From CBDUVZ01 sp965370805 (lineage in GTDB: Bacteria > Hydrothermota > Tepidihabitantia > Tepidihabitantales > Tepidihabitantaceae), in NCBI GenBank assembly GCA_965370805.1, contig CBDUVZ010000109.1, positions 1-10,169 on the forward strand: a DNA stretch of 10,169 nucleotides, written 5' to 3'. Each line of letters starts with the position of its first letter. Position 1 is the stretch's first letter. Position numbers and translations under genes: made by a program. Of this stretch, positions 1 through 6,655 are shown one piece after another. A model generated the notes under the pieces. That model was not told where the DNA came from and searched no databases. It saw only the letters and a list, made by a program, of their open reading frames with translations.

Positions 1-175
1 GCAACGGACCGGGCTTCGGCGGTATCGGTATCCCGTCGTTCCCACCATCCGCCAGTATCAGACCGTTATCTACTGGCGGCAGAGGACCGGGCTTCGGCGG
101 AATCGGTATTCCATCCTGAGCCACCGCCACTGTCACGAAACACAACGCGAGCAACACCGAGACTAGCTTGGTCAT
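1..175 (-). CDS. Small secreted proline/glycine-rich repeat protein (5' part; runs off the left edge)
   Basis: Only the first 58 codons are inside the window, with no stop. The protein opens with a clear type I signal peptide: K3, a hydrophobic core over residues 4-18, and an A17-V-A19 cleavage site before Q20. The mature part carries the block DGIPIPPKPGPL at residues 21-32 and again at 47-58, so the repeat period is 26 residues, joined by a linker containing VDNGLILADGG. The start is fixed by a strong Shine-Dalgarno GGAGG (181-185), five bases before the ATG. I do not recognise a family; a secreted or surface extended repeat peptide is an inference from the signal peptide and Pro/Gly content. 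It lies 232 bp downstream of the giant sigma-54 activator on the same strand and has its own -24/-12 promoter, so it is the best candidate target of that activator. The total length and number of repeats are unknown because of the edge. Confidence 0.8.
   Translation of the reverse strand, partial: MTKLVSVLLALCFVTVAVAQDGIPIPPKPGPLPPVDNGLILADGGNDGIPIPPKPGPL
6..112. repeat. 78-bp-period direct repeat inside the secreted-protein gene
   Basis: The stretch at 6-22 is identical to 84-100 (17 bp). Similarity continues with few changes to about 34 and 112. The 78-bp offset equals 26 codons, so the DNA repeat encodes the protein repeat in frame. Near-identity at the DNA level suggests recent duplication or ongoing slippage rather than only protein-level constraint. 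Confidence 0.8.
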
Positions 176-216
176 GAACACCTCCGTTTGGCTGTATCCT
201 AGGTCGAATTGTCCAC

Positions 217-230
217 TTCGCAAGTGCGAA
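217..230. promoter_or_regulatory. 14-bp perfect dyad overlapping the -12 element
   Basis: The sequence TTCGCAAGTGCGAA is two 6-bp inverted arms with a 2-bp centre. It covers the -12 box of the proposed sigma-54 promoter and the -35 of the alternative sigma-70 promoter. It could be a repressor operator, or it may be partly a by-product of the -12 sequence. No binding protein can be named from sequence. Confidence 0.35.
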
Positions 231-240
231 CGGTGTGCCA
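225..240 (-). promoter_or_regulatory. Candidate sigma-54 (-24/-12) promoter of the secreted repeat protein
   Basis: Minus strand, 240 to 225, reads TGGCACACCGTTCGCA. The -24 element TGGCAC is a perfect match to consensus. The invariant GG (239-238) and GC (227-226) are separated by exactly 10 bases, as sigma-54 holoenzyme requires. The -12 element TTCGC differs from the ideal TTTGC at one base. Predicted transcription starts near 214, giving a leader of about 40 bases that contains the GGAGG site. A weaker sigma-70 alternative, TTGCGA (223-218), N16, TAGGAT (201-196), overlaps it and cannot be excluded. The gene just upstream encodes a sigma-54 activator, which supports the sigma-54 reading. 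Confidence 0.6.
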
Positions 241-290
241 AGCCCGGGGTCAAATGGTAACATGCGCGCTAGACAACACTTACAAGATAT

Positions 291-402
291 GTCGCATACC
301 GCGACGAAGCCGTCTTCAGGTTGTGAAGTCGCGGGTTGGATGTCTCAGTACCGGTAAGTGTAGTCTGAACGGACAGATAGGTCGCGAGCTAGGTGGCGCG
401 AC
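291..402. promoter_or_regulatory. Cluster of GTCGC/GCGAC half-sites, candidate enhancer (UAS) for the sigma-54 activator
   Basis: Five half-sites occur in 112 bp: GTCGC 291-295 with GCGAC 301-305 (inverted, 5-bp gap), GTCGCG 328-333 alone, and GTCGCG 381-386 with CGCGAC 397-402 (inverted, 10-bp gap). They lie roughly 75 to 190 bp upstream of the predicted sigma-54 start, the usual range for enhancer sites bound by Fis-type helix-turn-helix dimers. The outer dyad starts only 6 bases after the stop codon of the activator gene, so it might instead be a weak transcript 3' hairpin, but no T-tract follows it on the minus strand. Half-site identity is seen; binding by the adjacent activator is inferred. 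Confidence 0.45.
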
Positions 403-407
403 GGATT

Positions 408-3400
408 CTACTTGAGGGCTTCTCGGTCGATCCGATAGCGCTTGATGAGCCGCTGCAACTGACGCCGATGAGTCGTAAGGAGCTCGGCGGCTCTTGTGAC
501 ATTGCCGCTTGTCTCGCGAAGAGCATTGAGAATCTGGTCTCGGTCAAACACACGGCGCCGTTTTCCATGAACCGTCTCCAGCTTCGGTTCAAAGTCGGCA
601 AAGGTACCACCCAGGTCCTCCAGCACGATCCTCCGCTTCTGGCCCATGATAACTGCCCGCTCAATGACGTTCTGCAATTCCCTGACATTGCCGGGCCAGG
701 CGTAGTCGGCAAACGCGGCCAGCACCTTCTCATCGAACCCGGTAAGTGGCTTGTTCAATTGCTTCGCGTAGCGCTTGATGAAGAAATTGGCGAGCGGGGG
801 AATATCGGCAGTCCGCTCACGTAGCGGCGGCACTCTGATCGCCACAACATTCATACGGTAGAACAGGTCTTCCCGGAAGTTCCCTTGTCTGACCTCGCGC
901 TCGAGTTCCTTGTTTGTCGCACAGACCAGCCGGACATCCACCCTCCGGGTCTGAGTCTCGCCCACCCGTCGGATCACCTTCTCCTCGAGCACCTGCAGCA
1001 GCTTCGCCTGAATGCTGAGCGATGTGTTGGTGACTTCATCGAGGAATATCGTCCCGCCTTCGGCGGCCTCAAGCAATCCTTCCTTGTCCTTGACCGCACC
1101 GGTGAATGACCCTCTGGCGTGACCGAAAAGCTCTGACTCGAAGAGATTCTCCGGCAGGGTCCCGCAGTTGATCGAAACGAGCTTCTTGTCTCTCCGTTCG
1201 CTCTTGGAATGAAGCAGACGCGCCAGCACTCCCTTGCCGGTGCCGGTTTCACCGGTCAGCAGCACTGTGCAGTCGGTCCCGGCGATGCGGTCAATGATCT
1301 TGTAGACGTCGCGGATTGCCTTGGAACGGCCGAGGAAGAAACCGGTTGCCGCGTCCACCAGGATATCTTCGCGCATCGAACTCATCTCTTCCTGCAATTG
1401 CTGGAATGCTATCGACTTGTCGATGGTGGCTGCCAGAAGGTTGGCGACCGAGCTCAACAGGTTCTTATCCTCCTCGAGGAAGAGGTGGGCCGTAATCCTG
1501 CTGTCCAGGTAGATGGTGCCGATTACGCCGCCTTCCACCCTGAGCGGCACGCACAGCAGCGACCGGATCTTGTTGAGCATCACGCTGTTCGAACTGGAAA
1601 ACCTGGGGTCAGACAGGGCATCGGCGGAGAAGACAATATCTCCCCGCCGCTTGACCTTGCGCAGGACCGACTGCGATACTGCCCGGGCGTCTTCGACCGT
1701 GGCGTGGTCGATGCCGCGGGCCGCGGCCGGGACGAGTTTGTTGCCCTGGACGAGGAAGAGCATGCCGCGTTCGGCCCGGGTGACTTCGACAATCAGGTCG
1801 AGGACCCGGTCGATGAAGTCTTCTTTGTCGAGGTCGAGGCTGATGAGTTCGCTGAGCCGGTAGAATACTTTGAGGTATTCGCCGCGCTCGCGGGCTTTGA
1901 GTTGCATGGTGGCCGCGACCTGGGTGAGGATTTCCATGAGTTCGTCGGCCCGGGCGAGGTCGGTCCGGGCGGTGAGGGCCTGGAAGATGTCGTCGGCTTC
2001 TTTGAGGTTGGCGAGGGCCCGGGTCAGGTCTTGTTCGGGCACCGGCCGGAATGAGATCGGGAGCTTGACGTCGATGACTTGTTCGCCCCGGGTCTGTTTG
2101 GTCAGGGCTTGCGCCGACGCGAGGAGCGACAGGGCGAGTTCGTACCGTGAGCCGAGTTTGCGCAGGAGTTCGATGCTTCGCTGTATCTCCTGACTGCCGC
2201 GCTCGTGTTTGTCCATGAAGCTCTTGGCGAGCCCGGAGTAGCGCAGGGCGACCGCGTATTCCTTCGAGGAGAGGTAGTCTTTGAGGTAGAGGAGGGCGCG
2301 GCGGGCGTCGTGGGCGGCTTTGGGATACTCGCCGGTTGCGAGTCGTAACTGACTGGCGAGGGTGTAGAGCGCGGCGAGTTTGCGCCAGTCGGGTTCGTGG
2401 CGGACGATGAGGAATGCCTGGATGAGCCGGTCCCGGGCCGCGTCGTTCTTTTCCTGCTGCAGCCCGAGTTCGGCGCGGTAGACGGCGATGTAGTATTTGA
2501 TGTCGGGGTTGCGGGTCTGCTCGACCAGGCTCGCGGCGTCGTCGAGGAGCCGGGCGGATTCGTCGAGTTCGCCGATTCGGCCCCTGAGCCGGGCCATATT
2601 GGCAAGGACGGTTGCGCGGTCGGTGTCGTCGACTGCGGGGTCGCGCTGCTGGAGTTCGATTGCGCGCCGGAAGTAATCCTGGGCGGTTTTCCAGTCGCCG
2701 CGTTCGTCGCAGACCATGCCGAGGTTGCTGTTGAGGTAGGCCATTGCCGGGGTGTCGCCGATGCGTTCCGCGAGCCGCTCTGCTTCGTGGAAGCAGTCGT
2801 AGGCTTTGTCCCATTGGCCTTCGTCTTGGCAGATGAGCCCGAGGCCCTGGAGGGTGCGGAGGAGGAAGTAGACGTCCCCGCTTTTGCGCTGGGCGGGCAG
2901 GTATTTCTGGTAGTACTCCTTGGCTTTGTCGAGTTCGCCGCGCCGCCACCAGAGGGTTGCGAGGAACTGGCTGACTTTGCCGATATTGTGGTCGTCGCGT
3001 ACGGCTTCGTAGGTTGCGAGGCTGCGCTCGGCGAGTTGGAGCGCGAGTACGAAGTCGTAGCGGGACCAGGCGAGGACGCTGAAGTAGTAGAGGGTGCGGG
3101 GGGAGAGTTGGTTGTAGGCGTCGCGGTCGGTGGCTTTGAGTTTTTCGGTGAGTTGGAGGGCCTGGGTGAGGAGGTCTTCGGCTTTGTCGAATTCTTCGAT
3201 CGAGCAGTTGGACCAGCCGAGGTCGTTGAGGGTCTGGATGTAGTCCGGGCCGGTCTTGTCGCGCTGCATGAGCAGGGCCTGGTTGAGGTAGTTGAGGGCG
3301 TCTTCGTTGCGGGCCTGTTTCTGGTGGACGAGTCCGAGTTTGCGGAGGAGGCGGGCGAGCATCTCTTTCTGTTTGGCGAGTTCTTTGTCGGCGACGATGA

Positions 3401-5645
3401 TGCTCATGCCCTGGGTGTAGATGTCGATCGCTTCCGTGTATTTGCCGGTCGCTTCGCGGAGTTCGCCGACGATCTGGATGAGGTCGATCCGCTCCCGGGG
3501 TGTAGCTGTCTTGACTGAGAGGACGAGCGCGGTTTCGTAGAATCCGAGGGCCTGTTCGGAGAGCTGGTACTCCTGGGCTTTGGCGCCGGCTTTCATCGAG
3601 TAGGCGTAGGCGCGGTCGGGTATCCCGGCTTGCGTGTAGTGGTGGGCGAGGTTGAAGATCAGCCGGTCGTGTTTTTCGGGGTAGAGGAGTTCGAGGGCGA
3701 GCGCGACCCGGCGGTGGTTTTCGCGGCGCTGGTCGACCGTCAGCCGCTCGGTGACGACCGCCTCGAGGATTTTGCTGGACAGGATGAACGACGCGCTGCC
3801 GGCACCGGTGAAGGACCGGAGGAGTCCGAGCGATTTGAGCCGGCCGATTGCGTTGAACAGGACTTTCTCGTCGTAGTTGAGAACCGCGCGGAGGAATTCG
3901 AGCGCGAAGGGCCCGCCGGATGCCGCGCCGATCCGGAGTATTTCGAGTTCTTCTTCGGTGAGGTTTTTGAGGCGGCGCTGGACGACGTCGGTGACCGTGT
4001 CGGGTGGCCGGTAGGCCTGAAGTGTGTCCCGGTCAACGGTCCATCTGCCGTTGCGGAGCAGGAGTACTTTCCCCTCGATCAGGGCGTGGATTGTCTCGAT
4101 GACGAAGAGGGGGTTGCCGCCGGTGGTTCGCGCGAGCCAGTCGGTGAGGAGGTCGATCTCGGGGACGTCGCCGAGGAGTGACTGGGCGAGCCCGCCTACT
4201 TCGGGGGTCTGCATCGTCGGGAGGGAGAGATGGAGCGAGTGGTCGGTGCGGTCGAATTCCCGGGCGAGGTCGAGGAATCGCTTTTCTTTGAGCCCGCAGA
4301 CGAGGACCACGAGCCGGTCTTTGTCGAGGCTGAATCCGAGGTAGCGGAGGAATTCGAGGCTGGTGGGGTCGAAGAGTTCGAAGTCGTCGACTATCAGGAC
4401 CAGGCTGTGTTCGACGCGGTGCGATGCGCTGAGTTCTTTGAGCCGCTGGGCCACGGTTTCGAATAGCCGGTACTTGCTCTCCTCGGAGACGCCGATCCGG
4501 TCGGCTGCGTCGACCGCCGGCAGGTCGGAGTGCGAGTACACCCGCAGGTAGCCGAGTATGCTCTCGATCAGCGACTGGGGTCGGGCACCGAGTGAGGCGG
4601 GCTCGAACGAGAAGAGCGTCGCACCTTCCAACTGCGCCATGAACTTGAACTCGGACATCAGCCGGCTCTTGCCGACTCCACGCTCGCCGGATACGCACAC
4701 CACCCGGCCCTGGCCCTGCTGTGCTTTCTGCAGTACCGCCCTGAGTTCGCTGAGCGGTTCCGTGCGTCCGACGAAGCTGGGAGCCATCAGGTACTTGCGG
4801 GGCCTGGTAACGGTTTCGAGCGTTTCGTCGCCGGCCAGGACCCGTATCGCCGCAATCGCCGACCGCGGACGACGATCCGGGTTCTTCTGTATCAGTGAGA
4901 GTAGCACCGATTCGAACGCCTCGGGGATATTCGGGTCGAATTTGCGCGGCGGGTCGAAGTCCGAGTAGTACTGCTTCTTGAGCCAGGCACGGAGGTTCTT
5001 CTGCCCACCCGGACCGGTGCCGGTCACAGTCTCGTATAACACCATCCCGAGCGAGTAGAGGTCCGCGCGCGCGTCGGCATCGGCACCCTTGAACACCTCC
5101 GGCGCAACATAACCGAGTGTCCCGCGCGGCTCGACCGCATCGGTCAGACTAATCCGCTCGGCAAACCCGAAATCGAGGAGCTTCGCGTGCGGCTTGCCGT
5201 CCTTCTCGACCAGCAGGATGTGCTCCGGCTTCAGGTCGCAGTGAATCAGACCCTGGGCATGAATGCTGTCGAGTGCACGCAGTGTCTGGATTGTGACTTC
5301 TTCAAGCCCGGGGGCATATCCCTTGGGAAAATAGATGTTTATCGGCACACCCTCGAAGAACTCCATTGTGAAATAGGGCTGGTGCTCTCGGGTTGTGCCG
5401 TAATCCAGCGCCGACACAATCCCGGCGTGAGTGAAGCGGGAGAGATGATAGAACTCACGGCTCAGCCTGAGTTCGGCTTCTTTCGGAGCATCCTCCCGCA
5501 GGACCTTCATCGCCAAGGTCTGACCGCCGATGATATCCTTGACCTTGTAGACTTCGGTGGACTCGCCGCCCCCCAGAAAAGAAACGACCTGGTACCGGTC
5601 TGATACCAGCCTGGACGCCTGGAAAGCTCCCTCGGGCTGCTGCAC
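408..5645 (-). CDS. Ser/Thr kinase - ATPase - TPR - GAF - sigma-54 activator - Fis HTH fusion regulator
   Basis: This 1745-residue cytoplasmic regulator has no membrane segment. Domains in order: (1) Ser/Thr kinase about 17-270, with Gly loop 25-32, K47, E64, catalytic loop 135-142 (HCDLKPEH), DFG 158-160 and APE 181-183. (2) PknK/MalT-like P-loop ATPase about 289-660, with FVGR 291-294, Walker A GERGVGKS 320-327 and Walker B ending DD 420-421. (3) About twelve TPR-like helical pairs, 665-1250. (4) GAF about 1262-1412. (5) Sigma-54 AAA+ domain about 1434-1660, with Walker A GETGTGKG 1465-1472, GSFTGA 1512-1517 contacting sigma-54, Walker B LDE 1535-1537, R1591/R1597 and WPGNVREL 1650-1657. 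(6) Fis-type HTH 1698-1740. The GTG start is forced by an in-frame TAA three codons upstream. Kinase-ATPase-TPR-GAF is a known sensor layout, usually ending in other outputs. Here it would sense a partner or small molecule, possibly phosphorylate, and activate sigma-54 promoters directly. The ligand and substrates are unknown. Confidence 0.93.
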   Translation of the reverse strand: MQQPEGAFQASRLVSDRYQVVSFLGGGESTEVYKVKDIIGGQTLAMKVLREDAPKEAELRLSREFYHLSRFTHAGIVSALDYGTTREHQPYFTMEFFEGVPINIYFPKGYAPGLEEVTIQTLRALDSIHAQGLIHCDLKPEHILLVEKDGKPHAKLLDFGFAERISLTDAVEPRGTLGYVAPEVFKGADADARADLYSLGMVLYETVTGTGPGGQKNLRAWLKKQYYSDFDPPRKFDPNIPEAFESVLLSLIQKNPDRRPRSAIAAIRVLAGDETLETVTRPRKYLMAPSFVGRTEPLSELRAVLQKAQQGQGRVVCVSGERGVGKSRLMSEFKFMAQLEGATLFSFEPASLGARPQSLIESILGYLRVYSHSDLPAVDAADRIGVSEESKYRLFETVAQRLKELSASHRVEHSLVLIVDDFELFDPTSLEFLRYLGFSLDKDRLVVLVCGLKEKRFLDLAREFDRTDHSLHLSLPTMQTPEVGGLAQSLLGDVPEIDLLTDWLARTTGGNPLFVIETIHALIEGKVLLLRNGRWTVDRDTLQAYRPPDTVTDVVQRRLKNLTEEELEILRIGAASGGPFALEFLRAVLNYDEKVLFNAIGRLKSLGLLRSFTGAGSASFILSSKILEAVVTERLTVDQRRENHRRVALALELLYPEKHDRLIFNLAHHYTQAGIPDRAYAYSMKAGAKAQEYQLSEQALGFYETALVLSVKTATPRERIDLIQIVGELREATGKYTEAIDIYTQGMSIIVADKELAKQKEMLARLLRKLGLVHQKQARNEDALNYLNQALLMQRDKTGPDYIQTLNDLGWSNCSIEEFDKAEDLLTQALQLTEKLKATDRDAYNQLSPRTLYYFSVLAWSRYDFVLALQLAERSLATYEAVRDDHNIGKVSQFLATLWWRRGELDKAKEYYQKYLPAQRKSGDVYFLLRTLQGLGLICQDEGQWDKAYDCFHEAERLAERIGDTPAMAYLNSNLGMVCDERGDWKTAQDYFRRAIELQQRDPAVDDTDRATVLANMARLRGRIGELDESARLLDDAASLVEQTRNPDIKYYIAVYRAELGLQQEKNDAARDRLIQAFLIVRHEPDWRKLAALYTLASQLRLATGEYPKAAHDARRALLYLKDYLSSKEYAVALRYSGLAKSFMDKHERGSQEIQRSIELLRKLGSRYELALSLLASAQALTKQTRGEQVIDVKLPISFRPVPEQDLTRALANLKEADDIFQALTARTDLARADELMEILTQVAATMQLKARERGEYLKVFYRLSELISLDLDKEDFIDRVLDLIVEVTRAERGMLFLVQGNKLVPAAARGIDHATVEDARAVSQSVLRKVKRRGDIVFSADALSDPRFSSSNSVMLNKIRSLLCVPLRVEGGVIGTIYLDSRITAHLFLEEDKNLLSSVANLLAATIDKSIAFQQLQEEMSSMREDILVDAATGFFLGRSKAIRDVYKIIDRIAGTDCTVLLTGETGTGKGVLARLLHSKSERRDKKLVSINCGTLPENLFESELFGHARGSFTGAVKDKEGLLEAAEGGTIFLDEVTNTSLSIQAKLLQVLEEKVIRRVGETQTRRVDVRLVCATNKELEREVRQGNFREDLFYRMNVVAIRVPPLRERTADIPPLANFFIKRYAKQLNKPLTGFDEKVLAAFADYAWPGNVRELQNVIERAVIMGQKRRIVLEDLGGTFADFEPKLETVHGKRRRVFDRDQILNALRETSGNVTRAAELLTTHRRQLQRLIKRYRIDREALK

Positions 5646-5650
5646 CGGTA

Positions 5651-5679
5651 ATTATACCGACTGTCGCGGCTTCGGTCAA
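5651..5679 (-). promoter_or_regulatory. Sigma-70-type promoter of the giant regulator, predicted leaderless
   Basis: Minus strand has TTGACC (5679-5674), a 17-base spacer and a perfect TATAAT (5656-5651). Only five bases separate the -10 box from the GTG start at 5645, so transcription should begin at or within a base or two of that codon. No Shine-Dalgarno is present or possible on such a transcript. Two facts leave no comfortable alternative start: an in-frame stop two codons upstream, and the kinase domain beginning by about residue 17. Confidence 0.7.
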
Positions 5680-5757
5680 GCTGGGCGTGCGACATTTGCC
5701 TTCCGGCGCGACAGACCCGTATTACATCGACAAACCGGAACTTACCTGCTACGTCGC
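5663..5757. promoter_or_regulatory. Four GTCGC/GCGAC half-sites in the divergent promoter region
   Basis: The same half-site as in the 291-402 cluster appears at 5663-5668 (GTCGCG, inside the regulator's promoter spacer), 5689-5693 (GCGAC), 5707-5712 (CGCGAC) and 5753-5757 (GTCGC, just upstream of the -35 for the YitT gene). If the giant regulator binds this motif, it could repress or tune its own promoter and influence the divergent operon. The motif is short and GC-rich, so chance occurrence is a real alternative. Confidence 0.3.
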
Positions 5758-5764
5758 ACCGGCA

Positions 5765-5792
5765 TTGACTCGCCGCTGCCCGCGGGTACACT
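5765..5792 (+). promoter_or_regulatory. Sigma-70-type promoter of the YitT-amidohydrolase operon, predicted leaderless
   Basis: TTGACT (5765-5770), a 16-base spacer and TACACT (5787-5792) are followed after five bases by GTG at 5798. The geometry from -10 box to start codon equals that of the divergent regulator promoter. The start at 5798 is thereby preferred over the in-frame GTG at 5687. The latter would add 37 residues of unconserved-looking sequence and has no Shine-Dalgarno. Confidence 0.6.
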
Positions 5793-5797
5793 CTCGC

Positions 5798-6655
5798 GTG
5801 CGGAATCCGCGAGTCCGGCTGCTTCTCAGCCTGCTGACTATCGCCGCAGGCGCTGCGGTGATGGCCTTAGCTTATGTTCTGTTTCTGATACCGCACCGCG
5901 TCGTTCCCGGCGGGGTCGGTGGCATCGCCATCATTCTCAACCATTTCTTCAACACCCCGATCGGCGTCGTTATCGTCATCTTCAATATCCCGCTTTTCTT
6001 CGTCGGCGTCAGGGTCCTGGGGAAAAACTACGGCATCAAGTCGGTCCTCGGCGTAGTCATCTTTGCGGCCCTCATCGACCTGTTCGAGTATGCCCTTCCC
6101 ATCGGGCCGGCGACCGACAATCCGATTCTGGCCTGCATATTCGGCGGGCTGCTGCTCGGTGCCGGGCTGGGCCTGGTATTCCGCGGCGGCGGCTCGACCG
6201 GCGGAGTGGACATCGTGGCCCAGGTTCTCAACCGGTACACCGACCTTTCTACCGGGACTGCAATGCTCATCGCCGACGCCGGAGTCATCTGCGCCGCCGG
6301 CATTTCGTTCGGTAACTTCGAACTGGCCCTGTACGGATTCCTCAGCCTCTACCTCCAGACCCGGGCTATCGACCTCGTGCTCGAGGGCATCAGCTACACC
6401 AGGGCCATGTTCATCAATTCCCGGGTCGCCGGCGAAATCGCGCGCGCCATCACCACGCAAATGAATCGTGGTGCCACGCTCCTCGACGCCACCGGTGCCC
6501 ACACCGGCAAGAAACGGCAGGTGGTATTCGCCGTGATGGCCAAGAGAGAAGTACCGAAAGTGCGGGAACTCGTCCGCAAGATCGACCCCGAAGCTTTTGT
6601 CGTTATCACCGACGTCTACGAAGTGCTCGGGGAAGGGTTCAGACCGAGGACCTGA
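5798..6655 (+). CDS. YitT family membrane protein (YitT/DUF161 plus DUF2179)
   Basis: This is a 285-residue integral membrane protein of the YitT family, whose transported substrate is not established. From the GTG at 5798, hydrophobic segments lie near residues 7-31, 54-74, 81-101, 109-128 and 153-188. The family signatures are visible: PHRVVPGGVGGIAIIL after the first helix, and GGGSTGGVDIV at 130-140. A soluble C-terminal DUF2179 domain (about 196-278) contains RGATLLDATGAHTGK and ends in the typical DVYEVLGEGF. Length agrees with the family's usual 280-290 residues. An upstream in-frame GTG (5687) would give 322 residues; I reject it on promoter position and family length. The last base of the TGA stop is the first base of the next gene's ATG, so the two are very likely co-transcribed and translationally coupled. 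Confidence 0.9.
   Translation: MRNPRVRLLLSLLTIAAGAAVMALAYVLFLIPHRVVPGGVGGIAIILNHFFNTPIGVVIVIFNIPLFFVGVRVLGKNYGIKSVLGVVIFAALIDLFEYALPIGPATDNPILACIFGGLLLGAGLGLVFRGGGSTGGVDIVAQVLNRYTDLSTGTAMLIADAGVICAAGISFGNFELALYGFLSLYLQTRAIDLVLEGISYTRAMFINSRVAGEIARAITTQMNRGATLLDATGAHTGKKRQVVFAVMAKREVPKVRELVRKIDPEAFVVITDVYEVLGEGFRPRT

Noticed and set aside
381..402. GTCGCG-N10-CGCGAC hairpin as a rho-independent terminator of the giant gene
   Set aside because: The stem is only 6 bp with a 10-base loop, and no T-tract follows on the minus strand. A binding-site dyad fits better.
209..415. 68-codon plus-strand open frame in the regulatory gap
   Set aside because: It has no ribosome site, no codon bias and no recognisable product, and it covers the promoter and half-site cluster.
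1609..2949. Long minus-strand open frame (446 codons) in another frame of the giant gene
   Set aside because: It is an Arg/Pro-rich out-of-frame shadow of the TPR-GAF coding sequence; the true frame has recognisable TPRs throughout.
2397..3518. Long plus-strand open frame (373 codons) opposite the TPR region
   Set aside because: It is the mirror of the strongly C-ending codons of the minus-strand gene. The product is an unnatural Val/Glu/Phe/Gly-rich string with no motif.
5682..5699. Second sigma-54 promoter in the divergent region (TGGGC ... TTTGC)
   Set aside because: The distance between the GG and GC elements is 12-13 bases instead of the required 10.
5687..5797. Upstream GTG extension of the YitT gene
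   Set aside because: It would add 37 unconserved-looking residues, lacks a Shine-Dalgarno, and lies upstream of a good promoter that points to GTG 5798.
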